NCBI GenBank assembly: GCA_006384855.1
Contig: VCJN01003216.1
Coordinates: 124,001-188,000 of the forward strand
DNA length: 64,000 bases
Direction: 5' to 3'
Source of the DNA: Tetraselmis striata
Taxonomy: Eukaryota; Chlorophyta; Chlorodendrophyceae; Chlorodendrales; Chlorodendraceae
Of this stretch, positions 21,819 through 32,700 are shown piece after piece. The position numbers and the translations under genes were made by a program. Positions within the stretch are counted from its first letter, which is position 1. Each line of letters opens with the position of its first letter. Below the pieces are notes generated by a model, which was given only the letters and a program-made list of their open reading frames with translations, searched no databases and had not been told where the DNA came from.

Positions 21819-24800
21819 TCCCCAAACACAGTGATTAGGTCTGGGCCGGTGCAGGCACAGCATTCACCGGCCGTTCACTGATTGCTGTTCTTTCTGCTGA
21901 CTGTAACCACCGTCCCCCCTCCCTTTCCGAACATCTCCACTCCTTTAGACGCAAAGGCAGAGGCAGGGGCAGAGGGAGAGGCAGGCGGCGACCCCGAAGA
22001 TGCCTTTGCGCTGATGGCGGAGCTCGAGGAGATGATGCTCGAGGTGGAGCCCGCGCAGGAGGTGGCGCCGGCGGCACCCGAGCTGAGCGCAGAGGAGCTG
22101 GCAGAGGAGCATCGCCGGAGCGAGGTACTGGCAGAGGAGCTGATGGCGGAGCTGATGCTTGCGGAGGAGGAGGAGCTCATGGCTGTGGTCAGTGGGAGCG
22201 ACGCGCCAGGTGCGGGCCTCGCTATTTCATGGCCGCCTGCTGCCTGGCTCTAGGCTGTGCCTCTGCCATGCTGTGCGCTGGCGGGTCTCAGATGGGGGGA
22301 ATGAAACTGACACGTGCCGCGCTGTTGCAGATGGCACGGACCCGGAGCAGAGCCACGGCAACGACGAACCGCGAGATCAAGAGCTGCCCATGAGCGGCAG
22401 CGGCGCCGTTGGTGGCCACAGCCAGGACAGCCCCTCCGCGGGCGTGGCGCAGGCAGTGCCGGGTGAGCATTCCAGCTACCCCGCTGCCTGGCGATACCGC
22501 GCACTGGACAACGCGGTCCATGCCTGTGAATCTGCCGTTGAAGACCAAAGTGTGACAGTGCCGCTGGCTGCGCCCACCTTCCTTGCAGCAGAGACCGTCA
22601 GCGGCTCCAAGGCGGACCCTGCTGGCCTGGATGGGGAGCCGGCGCTGGAGATCGAGAAGGCCGGCAGCCCGCGTGAGCCGAGTGCTGCCGGAGGACAGGG
22701 CGCCCCTCACGCCGGTGGGATGGGGGACGTTCTCACCCTGATGGACGGCGATTTAAAGGTGTACCAGCACAAGGTGCGCCTGCTCGGAGACAGACCTGCC
22801 GGCGCCCACCTGCTGTTGCTGGCTGCACTCGCTGCTGACAATGTCATCGCAGTGCGTGAACCGTACCCGGGCCATTCAGTTGATTTCTCAGAGCCCCTGC
22901 AGCGGTTCCTTTGGGGGGGGGGGGGGGCGGGGGGTAATCCTGAAGACCCTGTGGGCATGAGCAGAGTCCGGTAACTCTAGCAGTCCCTGGGGGGCCTTAT
23001 ATGGATAGCCGTTCACTGCTCGCATCGCTGAATGGACATCAAGTTACTAGAACGTGCGCTGCTTGCTATGACGACTACCGTAGTATGTCATGCCGTTGCG
23101 CTGACTATGTTGCGGTTCTCGCGATGTATACCCTTATATAGACGGATATGATAATATCATCACTGATCGCCTGGCACTCATTTTGCTCACAGTGACCAGA
23201 CTACATCGGTATGTACTGCAGCACTGTCGCCGCGAGAAAGCCTGGGGAGCCGCTGTGCCAAAGCATTGATTTTGTCGTTCCGCAACATCCCGTTGATGTG
23301 GTATGCTTATGGTGTGATGTGCGTACACCATTCTGTGGCGTTTCTCAATTCGCCTGTGTAGGGGGGGAGGAGAGAGGGGGTGGCGGGGGGGGGGGGACGT
23401 AAGAATGACCGCTAAGCGGACCTCTACAAGTGTTATTACGGGAGGGAGGGACCGCGTGGGCACCACTGATTTCATCTGCAGTTCACCCCTCACCCTTCAG
23501 TAGGCCCAACCGCACATCCGAATGAGTCAGACATGATAGGCAATGTGTGAGGCTAAGCCACCTACATGACATGGGCTGTCTATCTCATCAACTTCCCTCG
23601 GCACTCTCTACGTCGTCTTGCCGCCCATGTGCAGGGGGGGGTCTCGTCATTATGATGATGATTTCAGACGACGCGGCCGCTTATAACTGCAGCAACGCAA
23701 ACACTTCACCACACAATACAACAATCACAATCATGGTGTCGCCTAGGCACGTGATACATAACTTCTCTACTGCGCAGCCCGCAAACTGTGATTCCAGGCA
23801 CAATTGCGATTGAGGGGCGATGACCCGGGTAGTGAGCAGGCGCCGCGGCACTGTCATGATTGAGGCGCTGTCGTGTAGTGATGTATCACACACAAACACA
23901 CAGTATACACACATTATACACACACAAATTATATACACACATCATATAGACACACAAATTATGCAAACACACATTATACACATGGGGGCCGAAATGGATA
24001 TACGAACACTGCGAATAAAACCCGGCCTACTTTGCGTGTTCAAGGGCAGACATGAACAAAACCCTGGCGGAAGCGTCCATAGCGAAGGCTCCTACACGCA
24101 GCATCCAGGCCCATTTTGAGGCTTGTGTTGCGGCTGATTATTATGGGTGTCTGTCGGCGGCACCCGGCTGTGAATGCATCCATCTGCACACGCTTGTTCT
24201 GTGCTGCAGCTGCTGACTTGTTTTGGTGCTGCGACCCGACACCCGACGCCCCCGCAGGTGCTGGGCCACGGCTGCGCGGGGACGCTGTGCCTGGAGGGGT
24301 CGTGGGACGGCATGGGCGTGGCGGTGAAGGTGCTGCTGCGCGAGCTGGCGGCGGATGCGATGGAGGAGAAGCGCATGCTGCGTGCCATCACGCACAAGAA
24401 CGTGCTGCGCTTCTTCACCTCCACGGGCGATGCGTCGCGGCTGTACCTCGTGCTGGAGCTGTGCCAGTGCAACCTGGAGCAGGCGGTGCACGGCGGCCGG
24501 CTGGCGCTGCTGGGCGCCGACGGGCGGCCCAACGCCACGTGCATGCAGCTGGCGCGCGGCATGGTGGAGGGCGTGGCGGAGCTGCACCGCATGGGCGTCG
24601 TGCACCGCGACCTAAAGGTAGAACTATGCCCCTCATAATAGCGCCCCACACTTCAATGCCATCGGTGTGAATGAATGTATACAACAGGTGCGCATCTATG
24701 GGATTTTCAGTGTCGCAGGCTCTGGGTTTGTTTGGCGAAGCTTCATTAAACATGATATTACATAATTATTATGTAGCTAAACATACGCACACACACACAC

Positions 24801-24848
24801 CCCCCCCCCCCCCCCCCCCACACACACACACAAACATACATACACACC

Positions 24849-24881
<33 letters not shown>

Positions 24882-26131
24882 GTACGCATGCACATGTATA
24901 GCCCGTCAGTACTTGCGGGGTATGTTTAGCAGAGCAGAAATGCCCCGCCCGCCCGCGGAGCCCTTTCGGCCGGCCGACCGCCCGCCCGACGGCCCGGCAA
25001 CCCTCCGACGCCCGGCAGACAACGACTGCCGACCGGCCGCCCTTCCGGCCGTCTGCCCATACGTACTCACCCGTAGCCCGACCAGCTGACCTGCAGACGG
25101 AGGTGACGGACCGACCGGCCGACCGCCCACCCATCAAGCTGCTGGTTCGCGACTGAAACATAGCTTGTGCTAGTCTTGGGTCGCAGCTTGTGCCCCACTT
25201 TTGACAGGACGGCCGCACAGGCACCACGTATTCAGGGAGCATCGCGGAACGCTAGTAGTGTCTCCCGTTAATATAGAAGGATGTGGCATATTTCCGTGCC
25301 TCCTGTTGTTTCTGACACTTGGCTGCGGCCCCGTTTGTTTCTGCCTGAAGCCGCGCAACGTGCTGCTGGCCACGGAGCCCGACGGCAGCTGGGTCGCCAA
25401 GATCTCGGACCTGGGCCTCTCGAAGCACATCGGCCACGGGCAGAGCTCGTTCATGAGCGACCGCGCGGGCGGCACGCGCGGCTGGCAGGCGCCGGAGCAG
25501 CTGCAGCCACCGCCGGGTAGGAGACACGCGGGGCGGCCCGCAAACCCAGTGCCCCCAGCCGTGGCACGGCAGCGGCGGGCCGACCAACGCCCTTTGCCGT
25601 CTGGGCGGTATCCTTTATGGGTCAGGGGGGTTGGTGGGGGTTCTACGCAGTAGGGTTTCCAGGCTACCATGTTCATAGGGCTTTGGCATTTATAAGGGTT
25701 TGTGCTAGGGCATTGTTGGAGGCATTCTTGGGGGGCGATTTCAGGGATTCTAAGTCAGTCCTAAGTGAAAAGGGCATCGCTTGGTGATGGTTATACAATA
25801 CCCTGGTATATCACCATGCTGAGAGTTATATGACCCTTGTGGATAACCCTGTTGATGAGGTTTCCCTGTCTGCCGGGCTTTGTTGTTTGGCTGTTGACGC
25901 GCGGGCTGGCGGGCGGCCCAGGCGGGGTATACCGCATGCAGAAGCGCATGGACATCTTCAACCTGGGCTGCCTGCTGCACTACTGCTTCACCGGCGGGCG
26001 GCACCCCTTCCCCGGCGAGGGCTTCCAGCAGATGCTCAACATCCTGCACGGCAACGCCGACCTGTCGGCGCTGGCGCACCTGCCGCTGTACCGCGCGCTC
26101 GTCGGTGGCATGCTTGCTGTGGTGCGGCCTG

Positions 26132-26163
<32 letters not shown>

Positions 26164-26865
26164 CGCCTGCCTGCACCTGCCTGCGCCTGACTGTACTTGC
26201 TCCCCGGAGAGAAGGGGGGGGGGGGGGGGGGGGGGCGCTCGCGAGGGTGCAGTGCTGGGGGGCTCGACGGGCGGGTAGGGATGCTTAGACAGCGGGCATT
26301 TCTGTGGATGCGTCTCCATACCGCACAAACAGAAACGGTCCGCGGATAAGTAGCGCTTCCCCCCCCCCCTGCTAAGAGGGAAAACCTATGAAACCGCGGA
26401 ACTAGTTGGAGCGTACCACCAGTACCACACGGAATTCCCGGCGCGAAGCTGCAAAACAACTGATTGTTTTTGTCTTTCCCCACGGCAGACCCACGGATCG
26501 ATGGTAAGGCTACGGTATGTGCGTAGCTTATACAGTAAGGATGTGCCTCCTGTGGTACTATGTGCACATCGGTACTTATCGGCCGTATAACCCCCCTCTC
26601 GAGCGCCACATCGACCCGCGCAATCGACCTGATGGATCACAGCGGTCATGGCCCAGCTCTTGGGAGGTATTGGGGAGGGCGCTGCCAACTTTTGACGATG
26701 GCCGTTTCGGTCCATCAGGTCGAAACGCCGAATGCATTCGGGCGATCAGTGCTGAGCTGAGCCTCTCGGTGTGCTTTGGGGTCGACCGTGCACCGCCGGG
26801 ACACGCCCCACACCCACACAGCCTCACCGTCTTGCTACCCCCCCCCCTCCCCTCCCCATTGTCCC

Positions 26866-26910
<45 letters not shown>

Positions 26911-27130
26911 CGACAGACGTGTAGGCCAATGGGGCGTTGCGCCTGTGACCGTATGTCTGGACGGAGAGGGGGGGGGGGGGGGCACACAAGAACTCCAACA
27001 CTGATACCAATGAACATCCCCAGATGCACACATCCCCCAACAAACGCATACACACCCCCCACGCAAACACCTGGACGGGCAGGCAGGCAGGCGCACAGCC
27101 AGATTCAGCACCACGCGCGTGTGTGTGGGT

Positions 27131-27179
<49 letters not shown>

Positions 27180-29330
27180 TTTGGTGGCCCCCACCCCCTC
27201 TCTCTCATTCTTGGGGTGGTGGGGGTCAGAAAGATTGAGCTCCCGTTCAAGTGGGCAACGGACTGCGCAGCGGCGGGTGCCTGGGGCTCAGCCAGTAGCG
27301 CACGGGTTTCTCCAGGATATAACAACTCGGATGAGTTTTATCGCGTAGGTTATGACCCTCAGACTTTTGGCCCGCTCGACGCCACACAGACCAAGTTGAG
27401 GAGGTGTGGCATCACGGGTGCGCCAGCCCCGATAGCCAGTCAGAGCTCTGAGTCCGAGGCTACGCTGTACGGGGGCTTGACTTTTCTCGTGCTGGGTGTG
27501 CTCTGTTGGCTTTTGACGGCCCGTTGTGCGTGTCGCCCCGCTCGCCGCCGGCAGGACCCGGCAGCGCGGCCGAGCATGGAGGCCATCCAGGAGCACCCCG
27601 TGTGGTGGGGCGCGCAGGCCCGGCTGCAGTTCCTGTCCCGCCTGAGCGACTTCCTCGCGGTGGAGGAGCGCGCCGGGCTGCGCGAGAGCCTGCACTCGGT
27701 GACCGCGGGCTGGGTACTCGGTGCGCGGCCCGGGCGGCCCCAGAACCCCATCGGCAGCCGTCGCCATCAAATGGCACCTGGAGACGTGAGCATTGATGCA
27801 TCGGCGCACCGTCCATTTATATTGAGATTGGAATTCGTTACCACTTCATTCCTGCCAGTCTACTTCTAAATACTAAGGTGCTGCATGAACCCGCATAGGG
27901 TCGGCCATACCCCGTAGCCCTCCGAAGGCCAAGCAGTTTCCATTTACAGTACGGGTGCCGACGCGGCGGTGAGGAGGCGCGTACTTGAGGCTTTTGGCGG
28001 TCACCTGGTGGCTCTTTCTTAAGTTTGCACCGATTCCGGTTTTAGTTCGTCTGAATTAGGACTCGACCAAATGGGCGCTGTCTCACCGGTGAACTCCTCC
28101 GCACCCCGTTGGCACCCGCACCACTGAGTGCGTCCGCGAGCGCATCCTCCAAGCCATCGCCGAGCTGTCGATGCGTCGCCCCCCTCTGCCTTGAGACCGC
28201 CGAAAAGAGCCCAACTCCACGTCCGCCCCAACTACCCATGCGCCAACTGGCTGTTCGTTTGCGGCGTGCCGCGCGCGACACTGCTGAGTTGACCCAAGCC
28301 CCACAAGATCGAGGCCAATTTCTGTGTTTTAGTGTTATTATCCACCGTGGTTCCGCGGCGTCGGTGTTGTCGGTACATCTGATTTAGCCCTCCCGGAATC
28401 GGTATGTGATTGCTTCGACAGAAGAGGCTGGCCTTGAGCCCACACGCTCTCTCCCTCTCCCTCCCCCTCTCCGGTATGGAATTGCCTTACGCGCTCGGCG
28501 TGTGCATCAATCCGCAACCGCCTCATCGCCCCCGCTGAGTTTCACACCATCGGCCTGACGCACATAACCGACCATCGCCAACCTTCCGGAGGTGTTTGGC
28601 CAACCCCTTTCGCGCCGAGGAGCAGGGGGGGGGGGGGGGGGGGTCCAACTTTTGGCGATGGCCTGGTTTGGTTCACCAGGGCGAATTTAGTCAGAACGGC
28701 AAACGCGTACTGGGCCGGTCAGTGCCGTGTCTCTCTAGTGCGGCGTAGCTTTGCCCTGCGCGTCCATAGCCTGGGTGGTTTCGCGGAATGCGTCAGCAAT
28801 ACGCTGACGGCACTGCGGTGGCGATGATTGCTTCCGCACGCATCTAGTGCCCCCTACCCTTCCAGTGTGAACGGGTGGAGCCCCGACGCGGCGCGGATGC
28901 CGTCCCGCAGGCAGAGATGAGTGGATTCATGGTGGACTGGGGGCGAAGGGGGGGGGGGGGCGCTCAGAGGAAGCTGACGGATGCGGCGCTGCGGTCGGCA
29001 GGGAAAGGTGCTGGGTCCTGGATGGAGACGCTCGACGGCCCGGTGCAGGCCGGCCTGCAGATGGGGCACCAAGGGGCGTACTACGACGGCACGGTGGCCT
29101 CGCTGCTGCGTGCCGTGCGCAACGCCAGGGGCTACTGTCACCAGTGGGGCGCGCCGGCGCACGCGGCCCTCGGCGGCGCGAGCGAGGAGGCGGTGCACGA
29201 GTACTTCGACGCGCGCTTCCCCTGGCTGTTCCCGGCGACGTGGCAGTGGGCGTGCGACAACCCGCAGTGCGCCGCGGACGAGGACCTGCAGAGGTGGCTG
29301 GGCCGGTGGGCGGCCGGCCACAACAGCTGA
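20042..29330 (+). CDS. Ankyrin repeats + acidic linker + IRE1-type kinase + KEN ribonuclease domain (RNase L-like architecture)
   Basis: Eleven exons join with every phase matching: 20042-21221, 21328-21428, 21621-21777, 21949-22209, 22331-22462, 22589-22758, 24258-24617, 25351-25516, 25922-26121, 27555-27713 and 28968-29330 (1082 residues). Residues 15-345 hold about nine ankyrin repeats (TPLxxAxxxGHxxxVxxLLxAGA). Residues 350-665 are an acidic/lysine-rich linker. Residues 667-935 are a kinase with LGHGCAGT, VAVK, HRDLKPRN, SDLG for DFG, and GTRGWQAPEQL, a sequence typical of IRE1. Residues 940-1082 are a KEN domain (WMETLDG, TVASLLRAVRN, YFDARFPWLF). IRE1 and RNase L dimerise through kinase-KEN to cleave RNA. 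No transmembrane segment is seen, so it is probably cytosolic, as RNase L is. The 1.5 kb intron 22759-24257 is the weakest link; the splice gives GDLK-VLGHGCAGT in phase. Two catalytic KEN positions are non-canonical. Confidence 0.8.
21786..21818 (+). repeat. Poly-C tract just inside a 5' splice site
   Basis: About 32 C begin nine bases after the exon end at 21777 (GTGAGCAT then C). One of at least eight such intronic tracts in this window. Confidence 0.9.
23886..23980 (+). repeat. Degenerate CACACAAATTATA microsatellite
   Basis: Alternating CACACA and ATTATA/ACAT words inside the 1.5 kb intron between linker and kinase exons. The rest of that intron (22759-24257) shows no exon-like sequence apart from a G-run near 23360-23398. 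Confidence 0.7.
24785..24885 (+). repeat. Compound (CA)n / poly-C microsatellite in kinase intron
   Basis: (CA)n, about 20 C, then more CA/CCCA repeats in intron 24618-25350. The same intron carries a CGGCCGACCGCCCG-rich stretch at 24945-25140. Confidence 0.85.
26869..26909 (+). repeat. (CA)n microsatellite
   Basis: About 20 CA units in intron 26122-27554, near a (GT)n tract at 27130-27178 and a run of about 30 C at 26133-26162. The complementary CA and GT tracts could pair in the pre-mRNA. Confidence 0.9.
27130..27178 (+). repeat. (GT)n microsatellite
   Basis: About 23 GT units, 376 bases upstream of the 27555 exon and complementary to the CA tract at 26869-26909 in the same intron. Confidence 0.9.
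27876..27930 (+). repeat. Dispersed repeat copy in kinase-KEN intron
   Basis: GCATGAACCCGCATAGGGTCGGCC followed by CCCGTAG and CCTC.GAAGGCC recurs at 58070-58126 in an intron of the R3H gene, with weaker similarity for about 60 bases upstream at both sites. Only words are compared; the element type is unknown. Confidence 0.55.
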
Positions 29331-30274
29331 AAGCCAGCGAGCAGGGCGCGCAGCGTCGGCCGTGCTGATGTGGATGCCCGGCAATAGAGTCCCTGCATGA
29401 CCGAGAGATTTGGACATCCGGATGGACGAGCTCCCATGGCAAGCTTCCCTCGCTGTCGTCAGCGCGGCGCAGGGGTCAGGGGGTGGGCGTGTGACCATTC
29501 AGGGCGCGGGTGTGCGGGGAGGCGCTTGTTTGGGTGTGGGCTGGAGACGACACCGTGCGGCGCATGTCACCAGCCTCGCTCAATGACCGAAGCCTGCTGC
29601 GACTTGCATGCCTCGGTAAGGCGCATCATCGGATCTTGGATGCCTGTGCCGTGCCTGCACCGACCAGACTGCCCCGAATCGGGCCCCTAGCTGCCGATCC
29701 AGCCGATGCCACCAAGGCCGTCTCTCATGGGGGTGGTGTATGTACTCTCTACAGCTAGGGGCGCTTGAGGCAGCCTGTCTCATCAACGGACCAGGAAACA
29801 TGCGGTAGCAAGGAGAATACAACTGAATGAAACTGCCTATAGTGGATGCATGCGTTTCGCTAGATAGTAGCCGCAGTAATGAGCATTGTTGGTTGCAATG
29901 CTGAAATCGGCAGGTGTTCCATTGTGCGTGCCAGATGGGCCAGGGCAGGCCGTGTTGAATGTTTTGGCCTTCATCCAGGAGATGCATGCATGCGCGTGCC
30001 TGCACACTACTACTTGATTATGGGTATAGGGGGTCAGGAAGCGCCTCGCTGCAATGTGTGTGGTGGATCTTGTGCGATGTCGTTGCGCAGAGTACATGAT
30101 TATTACGATCCGTAACTTGCGAATGCGTGTGTCGTCAGCGCTCCAATCCTGCCCGCCACCTGAACCCCGCCTCCCAGGAACAGGATGAACCGATGAACAG
30201 TCCGCAGTCTGTAGTAGTTTAGAAGCATCTCGGGTGGGCAACCGCGACTGCCTCAGCATATGGTCGATGCTGGT
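29331..30274. other. 3' flank of the ankyrin-kinase-KEN gene
   Basis: It should contain the 3' untranslated region. I see no gene, no clear TGTAA close to the stop and no repeat. Confidence 0.35.
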
Positions 30275-31440
30275 TGTGAGCAGGGTTGGGCTGCAGTATC
30301 GAGTGCACTGCAGATGGCAGAAACTGCAGCCTGCAGTTAGCCTACTGCACTGCAGCCTGCAATACTTCCCGAAAAGGGACTGCAGTGCAGTAACCCAAAC
30401 AGCCCCAAATCTCACTGGATAGCGTTTGGATGGCGCCCGCCAATGACAACAAGCCATATGGCGACAGTTCCGGCGGTCCGAGCGCCGCGGATAGCACCGT
30501 ACTCGCTTGTACCATCACACGTCGCCGCATCGGGTCACATACCAGTAGACCACACACACCAGCCGAACCTATCCTCACTTCACGCTCACCCAGGCACCAC
30601 TACCTGCCATCCTCCTCTCGTCACTCTTCGTCAATTACATGGAGGGAGACCAGTCTGCCGCGGAGCAAGGCGCAGCAGCGATGGTCCGCGATGGCAGCGG
30701 ACAGCACCGGCGCCGCAGCGGCCAGCACTGCAGCCAACAGGTCAGCACGAGTGGCACAGACACCACTTGGGATGCAATCCGACGATATTCTCATCGACAA
30801 CGACGAAGATGACCCACTCTTAGGCCTGAATCCAAGGAGCTACTGGCGTCGTACTACGGGGAGGCTGCTTTCAGCGCCGTGGCGGCGGATCTACTCAAGC
30901 CATGCGCGGAGGATTGGCTGGCTAGCCAAGTCCTTGATGGCGAGGGCGAGGGGGAGGCCAGCCGCATTCAATGGGAAGCGGTGGAGTCCATGCTGGAGCA
31001 GTATGGAGCCGAGCCAGCGGATGAGGAGGCGGGGGATTAAAGGGTTTTTATGCCATCATGCTTGTTTACGCATGTTTCACTATGCATGCATTGGGACAAC
31101 ATCATCATTGGACACACACAAATGTACACACAGTAGGCTTTTCCCCTCTGTAGGCAATTTAATGATGTATTACAACTTCCACCACGATTGTTGCCCCTCT
31201 GCATCCGCCATGGCAGCCCCTTTGCCCTTCACTGTCCCGCCCTTCCCTTCCCTGAAATCAGCAAATGCAATGCTACTGCAGCCTGCATTGCAGCCTGCAG
31301 TACTGCAGCCCATTGACTGCAGCCTTAACTGCAGGCTGCAATGCAGGCTGCAGTACTGCAGCCTGCACTGGAGCCTACTGCACTGCACTGCAGCATGCAG
31401 TATTCAAAAGTGGACTGCAGCCCAACCCTATTTGTGAGCT
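30275..31440. mobile_element. Candidate element: inverted CTGCAG-rich arrays around an orphan open region
   Basis: 30280-30400 reads GGTTGGGCTGCAGT and continues as degenerate CTGCAG/GCAGTGCA words. 31262-31436 holds the same kind of array in the opposite orientation and ends with the complement of GGTTGGGCTGCAGT. The 860 bases between carry a frame with QSDDILIDNDEDDPLLGL near 30775-30830, then, in another frame, SKELLASYYGEAAFSAVAAD and WEAVESMLEQYGAEPADEEA ending at a TAA at 31038. This looks like a gene fragment with a frameshift or unrecognised intron. The terminal-inverted-repeat layout suggests a DNA transposon or foldback element; no transposase is recognised. Confidence 0.35.
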
Positions 31441-32700
31441 TGTACTGGCAATCTATGCAAACAAGTCGTACTGCCGTACTGCGTTTGTGAATGTACTATT
31501 AGCGCACGGATTTGCTGCCGCTACAGGGTACTCTTCCTCATTTCGGCTCCCATCAGCAGTACCGGTAGCCGCAAAATAGTAACTTGACGTACGCCGCGCG
31601 GTGCGCGTGGCAGTGCGCTGTGCGATGTCGAAGTGTCACCAGGGGTCACCCCTGGTGTCACCGCGCAATCGCGCCGCTATCGTGAGTATAAATTGAGAGA
31701 GCCTGGTCCGCATTTGTTGATTTGTTCCATGATTCTTCGTCGCAATAAGGTCATAGGTGGACTTCAGCCGGACATGCGAGAGCTCCCATCAGTGATAATC
31801 AGTGCCCCACTCACACTCTCGTGTTCCCATGGCATCGCACTATTCTTGCTAGTTGCGACGTTGCGTCACGACTCCACGCAGCCGCCCTACGATCCGCGAC
31901 CCCCTTTCCCTATTGTCCCTCGCGCGCGCGCACGCCCCGATGCGAGCTGGCCAGGCAAGTGTTGGCGGCAACTCGCGGCAAGTGACGCGGGAGTCGAGAC
32001 TTCTACGGCCGCCGTCAAGGGCGACTCGCGGCGACGATGCTCCGGGACCATCTTTCCACGTTCGCGGCGTACAGCCGGTGCTCCGAAACCAGCGCCCTGC
32101 CAAAGAGGATGAGAAGACGATGACCCCACGGTTTCGGAGCCCAACCGAAGCGCGGGGACACTGCTTGGCGGCACGATTTCGTCGTCGCGCCAGCGTATAG
32201 ATTGGTTTTGGAGCGCAGACGACGACCACTGTCGCGAGCAGGGGGCGGAGCCGCCCCGATGATGGTGCCGCGTTTAGTGCGTCATCTAGCGACTGGGTGC
32301 TGCTGCGCGGTGACCTCGCTACTACTGGGTGCTGCGCGCTAACCAGCGGCGCTCGCGAGCTGCGTTGCGCGGCCCCACGACCAGAAAATCTCAAAATCGC
32401 GCAGCGACACAGGTCGGATGCACCGCTAACGACGCGGGGTAATAATTCTTACAGGTAGCGTCGCCGCCAGTAGAGAGAGCAGAGGGGAAAACAGGAGGAC
32501 AATGCTCCAGAGGACAATGCCCAGAGGCCCACTCCCGGATTGCCGAGCAGTCCGCGCTCCGCAGCCGAGCCGGCGGCGAAAATATGTGTAAAAGGATGAA
32601 TGGCTTGAATGCCGAGCAACAGCCTGGCTCGTCAAGTCGTTCTTGCACTCGTCAAATAGTTATGATACACAGCACGTCACCGGGGCAATCGGCTGTCCAC
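31441..32700. other. Intergenic region
   Basis: No gene called. A hairpin (GTGTCACCAGGGG with its complement, three-base loop, one mismatch) lies at about 31633-31660. The Arg-rich frames at 31850-32390 on both strands have no domain signal. TGTAA for the MKS1-like gene lies at 32449-32453. Confidence 0.4.
32449..32453 (-). terminator. TGTAA polyadenylation signal of the MKS1-like gene
   Basis: TTACA on the + strand about 250 bases past the stop codon at 32701, the same spacing as for the LRR and lipase genes. The role is inferred. Confidence 0.4.

Noticed and set aside
22759-22974. Ankyrin-linker gene ending with its own stop at 22974
   Set aside because: The frame past 22758 crosses a G-run and has no conserved feature, while splicing at GATTTAAAG/GTGTAC joins the kinase exon in phase. 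Kept as an alternative until transcripts are seen.
24906-25242. Gly/Arg-rich frames in the kinase intron
   Set aside because: They translate a CGGCCGACCGCCCG-rich simple stretch between two well-supported exons.
30430-31437. 335-residue frame as one intact gene
   Set aside because: Convincing peptide character switches frame near 30830, and the last third translates the CTGCAG array; treated as a fragment within a candidate element.
31849-32394. 181-residue minus-strand frame
   Set aside because: Arg/Ala/Ser-rich with no domain; the opposite strand and other frames look the same, as expected of GC-rich DNA.
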